From: Sipunculus nudus
Lineage: Eukaryota > Annelida > Sipuncula > Golfingiida > Sipunculidae
Assembly (NCBI GenBank): GCA_026874595.1
Contig: CM049310.1
Location: forward strand, 40,181,558 to 40,245,557
Reading direction: 5' to 3'
Length of the DNA: 64,000 bases
Below, one piece after another: positions 56,474 to 64,000 of this stretch. A program made the position numbers and the translations under genes. The notes under the pieces are model-generated. The model was not told the origin of the DNA. It saw only the letters and a program-made list of their open reading frames with translations, and did not search any database. Positions within the stretch are counted from its first letter, which is position 1. Each line of letters opens with the position of its first letter.

Positions 56474-57929
56474 ACATACCGGTATATGAATTTCTTGCCA
56501 CGAGCGCAGCGCCACAAAATAAATACAAATAAATGTATATGTACATATCTTATTGAGTCAGTATCCCACTGAAAATCTATTTTTCAACTTTTAGAATAAA
56601 AAAGAGCCACCATTCCTCATCTGAATTAATTTATCTCTATAACCCAGGTAAAAAGCCCGGTATATCGGGTTTACCACTTAGTATAAAATAAAATAGTTTG
56701 TTTTTGCAGGACGATCATGTCATGCTGTTAAGTGCAATGTTCTGGAAATAAATGTTTTAAAAATTGGCAAAAAAAGATGCATGGCACAAACATTTACATT
56801 TTATATATACATATTGTAAAATGCGTCAATATAAAAAATCAACAAAAATTCAATAAAACAATCAAGCATTGGTCGAGCACAAAATGTTCAGTAATGTTGA
56901 AAAATATAAAACATAAAGAGAAATCCGGCTTTCTGTGTTTAAATAATGTAAAAAAAACTCTTCTCTCTTTAATAATATTAAATATTAGTAAACATCGATA
57001 TTAAATAAATTAAAATAAAATTAATATAAATAAAATTAAATAAATCTTACAATAGAACTTGATACAAGCAGTTATCAGGTCTGGAGGGAGGGAGGTCCGA
57101 AAAAGCATTCACGGTACCGCAGTAAAATTCCGACTATAGTCCAGTGATTACCAGGCCTATACAAGTAAGCATAATGTTAACTCGTATTTTATGTGAAAAA
57201 AAGTAAATGCTTAACAGGTTGATATATAAGTATCAAATACATAACGCATGGGGATATTCAGATGCATGAGTAGCATTTTTTATAAATATGATTACTTACT
57301 TCTAAATCAAAGCAGAATGGAAATTATTAATACTTATAACTGAAAATTTCTATCTGGGCGGTAAATGTTTAACTAGTTTTTCCGCAGTAGTTGATTTGAT
57401 GAGTATTTGTCGTGAATTTATCGAGATAGATTCGTTCCATTATTGCATGACGCAACATTTCATGTGGAATCAAAATAAAAGAACAGGCTCGATAAAAATG
57501 CCTATGTCTTTAGTTTCTTGAAAACACCAGTTCGCCTCTTGAGATACAAAGTTTTACTTGAACCTCAATGCCTTATGGCTCAAATTATGATTTAATTATC
57601 TAAGATTTAAGATTCAACGTCGGAAATTACACAGGTTCTCCTCCTTAAAAAGGGATAATTTCTCTATCGAGATCATATTCACTACAGTACTTCTTAGCTG
57701 AAGGGAACCCAATCTCATGTTACCCATTTTAGATGCCCTAATCATGCATGTAACGTTTGAAAATTAAAGAAATGACATTTTAAACTAGAATATGGGTAGA
57801 ATATGGTAAGTGACTGCATGTGTCAGACGAAATCAGAGTGGGATGGGTGAAGTGAGGCATGGACTGAGTGGCACGAGCAAATATATAGAGTGAGATGTGT
57901 TGCATATAAGCATGGATGCGTTTATCGTA

Positions 57930-58915
57930 AATATGACTGTAGGTGGCGCCATCTGTTATTTGAAAGAGAAAGCTATCCAAAATGTATACCTATGCAAAAT
58001 TTCAGATAGATAAGTCAAACCACTGCTGAGATATGAGTGATTTTTACCCTAGACAGATGTACAGTTGGACGGCAAGCAAAAATGGTTGTTAGTTTTGTCA
58101 CAAAATTTGTATAAGATATAGAGCTATGTTATATGCAAAATTTCAGGCCTATACTTCGAACCAGTCCTGAGATATAACTATGAAGATATTAAATGTGAAC
58201 GTAGGTGGCGCCACCTGCCACAAAATCGAAAAAGCTATCCAAAATGTATATAAATGCAACATTTTATGAAGATTAGTCAAACCACTGACGAGATTTATGT
58301 GATTTTATTCCAGGGCAGACAAACAGCAGGACACTGTGCAAAAAATAGTTGCAGATGGCACCATCAGTTTTGCGTATGATAAAAGAGCTATGTGAGATCT
58401 AAACACATGCAACATTTCAGGCTAATACGTCTTACCAGTCTTATAGATATTAGCATGGATGTTTGCAGCATAAAAATAAATGTAGGTGGCGCTACCTGCC
58501 ATAAAATCGATAAAGGTCTCCAAGATTTATACGCATTCAAAATTGTAGGTAGATACGTCAAACCATGTGGAGGTATGAGTAATTTTTTACGGGGCAGAAA
58601 ACGGATGGACGCAGTGCAAAAAGGGTTGCAGGTGGTGCCACCTTTTTTGTCTGATATAAAGCTATCCAAGAGTTACACTGATGTAGAATTTCAGCCCGAT
58701 CGGTCAAACGAGTCTGAAGATATGTGGGTTAATGTGTAAAAACAGACGCACAGATGGACGCTGTGCAAAGAGGAAAGGTCAGAGGTCAACCCAAACTGGA
58801 GGCGCAGCAGTTCACATGTGACCCGATCATAATTCCGAGTTTCATAAAATTTTGTCCAGTGGTTACGGAGGAGTTCTCCGAAAACCTATGCGGCGGCGGT
58901 GGGATGAAAACCTAG
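57930..58915 (+). repeat. Modular repeat with GGTGGCGCCACC motif
   Basis: Four diverged units (57945, 58200, 58480, 58625) share TGTAGGTGGCGCCAYCTG and CTATCCAAAATGTAT. The 3' end ATGCGGCGGCGGTGGGATGA resembles the end at 36948 in the 34444-37010 element. Confidence 0.65.
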
Positions 58916-61900
58916 TTCCCAGGAAATCTCAAATATTCTAAAATATCCTTTTATTTGAAGTTGAATTGTTATAATATTGTTGAAACATTATCAATTGTGT
59001 TATTAGCCGTCACAACCCGACTCAGTAGGCAATCGGATAATTGGGCTGGTAAGCCTACTCGAGTCGTGATACTAGTAATATGGAGGATTGTATCGCTGTG
59101 GTCTAGCATCTGGTTGCATTCATATTGTGGAAAACGGCCCATAATCTCAATATTATGCTTGGAATGGAGAATAAACACAATAGTATATGTGTGAGCTCGC
59201 AACCCAAACTGAAACACCGTCTCCATGGACACGGGTCATTTCCTGTGTCGCCTGCAAGTTGTCTGCGTCCTGTAACCCGTGCGAGCCATGCTTGTGTTCA
59301 TGTGGTCATAAATTCAACAGACATGCCGAGGGGTTTACGAATGTGCTGGGTTAAACAGGAACTTTTCCCGCTCTTATTTGGTATTATTAGAAAGTACACC
59401 CAAAAAATGCTATCGAATGGTAGAGTTTAAGCTGATTGACAGTGTACCTGTAGCCCATGAAGCTTTGTCAGAAATGACGAAAATATTTGCATCTTCATAA
59501 GGCCTTGTAATGCGATCCTCAGACGTAGATGTCATAACACTCTGGCACTAGTAATCTGGTCGTAATGCCAGAGGGTCAATATGACGCAATAGTGTTATAA
59601 AAGGTTGAAGAAAGATTTGGAAAATACGGAAAATGTTTTGATTTTCGTTTAAAAAAATAAAGATAAAGGAAAGATTAGATTTTTTAATCAGACATATATT
59701 AGTATGTAATATATAATCTGGATTGTTGTATACCTTTTCTAAGACATATTTTAGAATTTTTTCCAAAACTTATTCGTCAGTTTGAGTCTAACATTTTAAA
59801 AGTCATTTCATTTACGTTTGTGTGTTACATATGTGTTTGTAATTTTTCAGCGATGTCTTATTATGATATATTAAATTTTCATATTTGTTCAACGTATGGA
59901 AAATATATCAAAACCATATGCAACCATAACTAAAATGAAATTATATTTAGCCTGTGACTCCAAATTGACCATATGTTGACCAATGCGTCTCCGTGGCTTC
60001 CGATGTTTTACACATTTGGCCGACAAGATCGTCCATAACTTTCATGTTGTAGAATGGATAATTATGATTTTTCACAGTATGATAGAACAGGCTTTATTCA
60101 AAATGGTGTTGACCTGGAAGATTTTTGCATATGTTTTTGCACTTTATTTCTTAAAAAAGTTTCCAGCTTCCGACCTCCGAATTTTATACACAGCCCAAGA
60201 ATCATTTTAACTGGAAGCCAACTGTTACCAAAACGCGCGCACGCATTATTGCACGAAAATCTGCCATCATACATGCTTCAAACAATGCGCAGATGGATGT
60301 GGACTCAGGAGGGTGTATAAATGTACATAAATCGTGCAAAAATCCATTTCAATCGTTAATATTATCACATATTATTATTGTATTATCATATTTGAAGACA
60401 TATTTTTGTACTACGAAACCCCATTGGTTTGACTAAAAAATTCATATATTCTATTTTAATTTTAATTACTGTTCTAATGTAAAATTATAAGAAAAACATG
60501 GGAAAAATTAAAAAAAAATAAAAATAATAATAAAACATTACAAATAGAAGGAGATTATCGTCATCATTTATATCATATTCAATACAGAATTACATTTATT
60601 TTTCACATATAATATATATATATGATCTCATTATTTATAATGAATACTGGTAGGTTTGGGATATATTGTGCGTCCTAAGTTTTATGCGGATAAATCATGA
60701 CTCAGCTACGCGCTTCGCCAGTTCCAGGGAACTAATTTAGGTCCCCCAAGGGCACCGTCCGGCTTGAACATATTAATCATATCATTACTCTCCTGTGGAA
60801 CGACCTCTGGCGGGATGTGATGGCGTGTACTCAAATGGAATATATTGTGGTTAGCTACATATTCGCGGGGTTAATTTTCTGCGATTTTCTTGTTTTCAGT
60901 GTTTCGTGGGGATTTCATTTACGCGATCCTAAGATGTATTCAGGCGAAACTGAGGAGGCCTTCTATCAGAACCTATATAATATAAACACAAGGATGGGGG
61001 AAAACAATTATATAGTATACCAATTGCTGAATATTTCGTCCCCCTGGATGATGTAAATTAGCAGCTGCATATATTAGTCCAGTCCCAAGAGCGAGAATTT
61101 AAGGGGCTTTAAAGAATTAATATTATCTGCTTGCAACGTTACTAATTTCACTGAAGACTTGTACATAGTTTTGTATGTATTATGTTGAAAATTATTATAA
61201 TACTGCAAAACATCTTATTCTTGAACATCTCAATTTGTATTCAGAATATTAAGGCATATGTTGATGATGATGCATGAGCACAGCTGAGTAGATCATGAAT
61301 TCTATAACGATGTTAATGAAGAAATATACAACAAAAACAGATTATTATCAATGTTTCTCATGTTAGTAAATGTGGGAAATTTCTGGAACTGAATTGTAGG
61401 AGATAAGCGTATTTCCTAGAATTTTCAGTAAATACATGAACATGTATTTGAAGTTGCTGGGCGAATAAGGAAATACACGTATTTACTGAAAGTTTTAGGA
61501 ATTATGGGTATTTCTTGATTTCATACATTCACTGTGACATGCATATACAGCCCCACAAGCTGATAAAATAAACGATCTCATTATCTGAAACAGGTTCGAT
61601 GAATGAACTAGATATTAATATAAAACAGAATAAATTACATGTATAATTATATCATCCCTCAGTCCATATGGGCAAGGGGCACACAGCAGGTGCAATTTCG
61701 GTATATCTCTAGCAAATCGTCAGCTTGACCTCTATAGTACACTATATGCATGGAGGTTGCCCGTTCCCTGATCTGGCCGATTACTCATAAATATTATAGT
61801 ATATAATCCCCCTGAAAACTTCAATACCTGACCAATTTTTTGGTAGCTGCTTTAGAATATCAGACCCAATAGCTTAAATCTGCATGCATGGTATATGAAA

Positions 61901-62000
61901 ATTAAATCAACAGTGCTTGCAAGAAAACAATATGTGATGGGCAAAGTATATAGGGTGACATTCATGGTATAGTGATTTGACATTAAGCTGGTTACTTTAA
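58915..62000. other. Intergenic DNA with weak plus ORFs
   Basis: Frames at 60054-60320 and 60817-61056 are the most protein-like (for example YSGETEEAFYQNLYNI), but I recognise neither and see no partner exon. CG-bearing patches at 59000-59300 and 60700-60980 suggest less decayed sequence. Confidence 0.35.
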
Positions 62001-62001
62001 A

Positions 62002-64000
62002 CAAGGGACCTATGGGTCACGACGCTCAGCTGTTATATATGATAAAAAAATATTATTTAGAAATGAGGCACATGCTGGTTTTGTGTGGTAATAAATATAA
62101 GCTGTATTATGAGTTGTTGTTGTTTAGCTTATGTATGATTTTGATAGTACCTTTGGAGACAGGGAAGAGGATTGATTTCATTTATTTTATTAACAAATGG
62201 AGTACTATTGTCACACAGATTTGACTTGGCCAAATAACTTATAAGCAGAACATATAATGTAAGAGTTTAACTATTTATTTAAAAAAATTACAAATATTGT
62301 CCCAAATATAATTCTTATAAAAAATAATAAGAGAATCATGATTTTTTTAATTGAAATATAACTGATATGATTATTAAAATAATATTAAAGAATATATTCA
62401 TGAATGCATTTTGAAAGTATTTGCACGAGTATTCATATACTTTCATTTTTACCTGAATTCCTATTCTTTATGTAAGAAATTTTATAATGGAGTACATAAT
62501 CATATTCGTATTTAAATACAATTACAAAGTATTCGCACCATGTCTGGTATTTATTCAGTTTCACCAACCAATGATGTTGAGAATCCAGAATATACAAAAT
62601 TCACACATTTAAATAATGATCATAAGTACCTGGTTTTATGGCTTTTATTTATATTAAAAAATAACTGTAAAAAATTCATTTTGGACTAATTTCACATCAA
62701 TGTACACACTAGACACAGTAGGAATCTAGATTAATATTATCAACTGCATCTTTGTCTATCATTAATTTCCTTCATATGATCCCTAATGATTAGTAATGAA
62801 TAATATGATTTACTTCTTTATCATTAAAATTGAACTGAAAAATGCCATAGGTGACTGCATGGTGTTATTTGGAATATGTGACATTCTACCCATCGATACA
62901 AGATTCTTATATCATCAGTAACTGCAAGTTAATTTCCTGTTATTATAAACTAACAAATTCCTTTTCTATTTTTCTTTAATTTGTTATTAAAAACCAATAA
63001 AAATTTATTAATTTATTGTTTATTGTTATGTTGTTGGTTAAAACTACTAGATGAGTTGGGTTAGACACCTGGATCAACTGTGGCTGGCCATAAGCTGCCT
63101 GGATTCCTGTATGCCTCGCCTCAAGCGTGCATAATTTGATGAAAGGTCAACAAGGTCAACATACAGGTGACTCAAGAGGGGCTGGAGAGAGCCAAAGTCT
63201 GACAGGGTCTCATAAAAAACATTAATAAAAGCTACAATTTTTGGCCAATTTCTTTCAGCTTTCTAAACTAAAAAGCTGAAATCCTAATGTGTGCATGATA
63301 TGAAATTTATATCAACAGTGCTCACAGGACACAAACGTGCCATGGTCACAGTTGGGCAAAATTTAAGGTACTAATTTTATATTTATACTAATAACTTATA
63401 AAATTTGAAAAATTCAGAACTAATTTTGGGTATTCAATTGAATCTTGATTAAATAATGTTACATCCCTGACAAAAAAAATCTCTAGCTTCAGCAATGCCC
63501 TTGTTAAGGGAGTAAATATATTTCTTGATTTTTTACAAAGTGCATTATGTTTGGGCCCATAACTTAAAACAATTACGCAATACTGACATCATTCTGGCAT
63601 GTGCATAGAGAAAGAAAAATATGTATATTATTTATGATTAAAGTCAGATCAGTGGTTTTGATATTAGGCAGTCTTGAAGTGTAACAATGGGTTTTTAATG
63701 GAAAAATGAAGTTTTTCATTAATATCTCGAAGGTATTAAGTCCTAGTGACCAAATTCTTGGCATGGTAGGGGATTTTGGAGACATCTAACTGTATGCCGA
63801 ATTTAAGGAACTAAGAGCTGAAGCTGGGGAGCTGAGCTCTTGCAAACTGCATAACACTAGCTTGATGTAAACAATATGTTACATGGTGCTTGAAAACTTA
63901 TTAAAATCTACAGTTTTTGATCAACTGGTTTAAAATTTTTGGTGTCAACAGTTGAAATGCTAACAAAAACATGCTGTGAAAATTAAATCCACAGTACTTA
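62002..64000 (+). mobile_element. CAAGGG hairpin-ended element, copy 3 (runs off the window)
   Basis: Aligns collinearly with 51674-53700 with only scattered substitutions and small indels. The right end is beyond the window. Small ORFs inside (for example at 62012-62224) are shared with copy 2 but carry no recognisable domain, so the element is taken as non-autonomous. Confidence 0.75.

Larger units (their letters stand above)
55130..57930. other. AT-rich intergenic DNA upstream of RBM45
   Basis: Beyond the microsatellite and the decayed fragment listed, no gene is visible. Confidence 0.5.

Noticed and set aside
60817..61056. 79-residue plus ORF with a hydrophobic N-terminus as a membrane protein exon
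   Set aside because: No recognisable family, no partner exons; a single membrane-like stretch is common in AT-rich DNA.
1..64000. CRISPR arrays, bacterial operons, rRNA genes
   Set aside because: The tandem repeats have no regular spacers and the coding is intron-containing; nothing prokaryotic or ribosomal is seen.

Overview
This is a window of animal nuclear DNA, most likely from a bivalve or other lophotrochozoan mollusc. Evidence for this is spliced genes with GT-AG introns, AT-rich background, many short-interspersed and TIR elements, long TA microsatellites, and the modular repeats with GGAC-rich tails that I associate with bivalve genomes. The phylum is inference; no species marker is present.

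The only complete host gene I can defend is an RBM45 (DRB1) orthologue on the minus strand. Ten coding exons run from 54915 down to 20244 and join in frame to 512 codons plus stop, with four RRM domains in the usual order. The exons total about 1.5 kb and the introns about 33 kb. A 3' UTR intron, a distal 3' UTR exon starting near 16326 and an unrecognised terminal exon near 9894-9637 are possible but unproven.

Almost everything else is repeat. Intron 1 carries an 11.47-kb insertion (42954-54427) bounded by CAGGGTTGG-type inverted termini and a perfect 8-bp target duplication, as in hAT elements. Inside it, on the plus strand, sits a TATA-driven three-exon gene for a PHD-finger plus OTU-protease protein of 497 codons. 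Its former 3' half (46873-49975) is decayed, internally deleted and split by a 1.9-kb element. Intron 2 of the PHD-OTU gene contains a perfect 35-nt antisense copy of its own PHD exon. Also in RBM45 intron 1, at 40103-40151 on the minus strand, is a sequence that folds as a complete type I hammerhead ribozyme.

Other layers are: four copies of a hairpin-ended element starting CAAGGG (two near-identical, at 51674 and 62002); two TIR elements sharing a core but not ends (16449-17848, 29638-31865); a nested TIR element (24090-26190); a 289-bp array full of AGGTCA nuclear-receptor half-sites (34444-37010); a 41-bp minisatellite (10150-11190); a 92-bp tandem repeat (50005-50258); tRNA-derived SINEs (170-835, 8915-9050); and several MITE-like palindromic elements. 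The region right of the RBM45 promoter (55130-64000) shows no defensible gene.

All calls are by eye. Family names come from memory of domain signatures, and element ends were read directly from repeats and target duplications.
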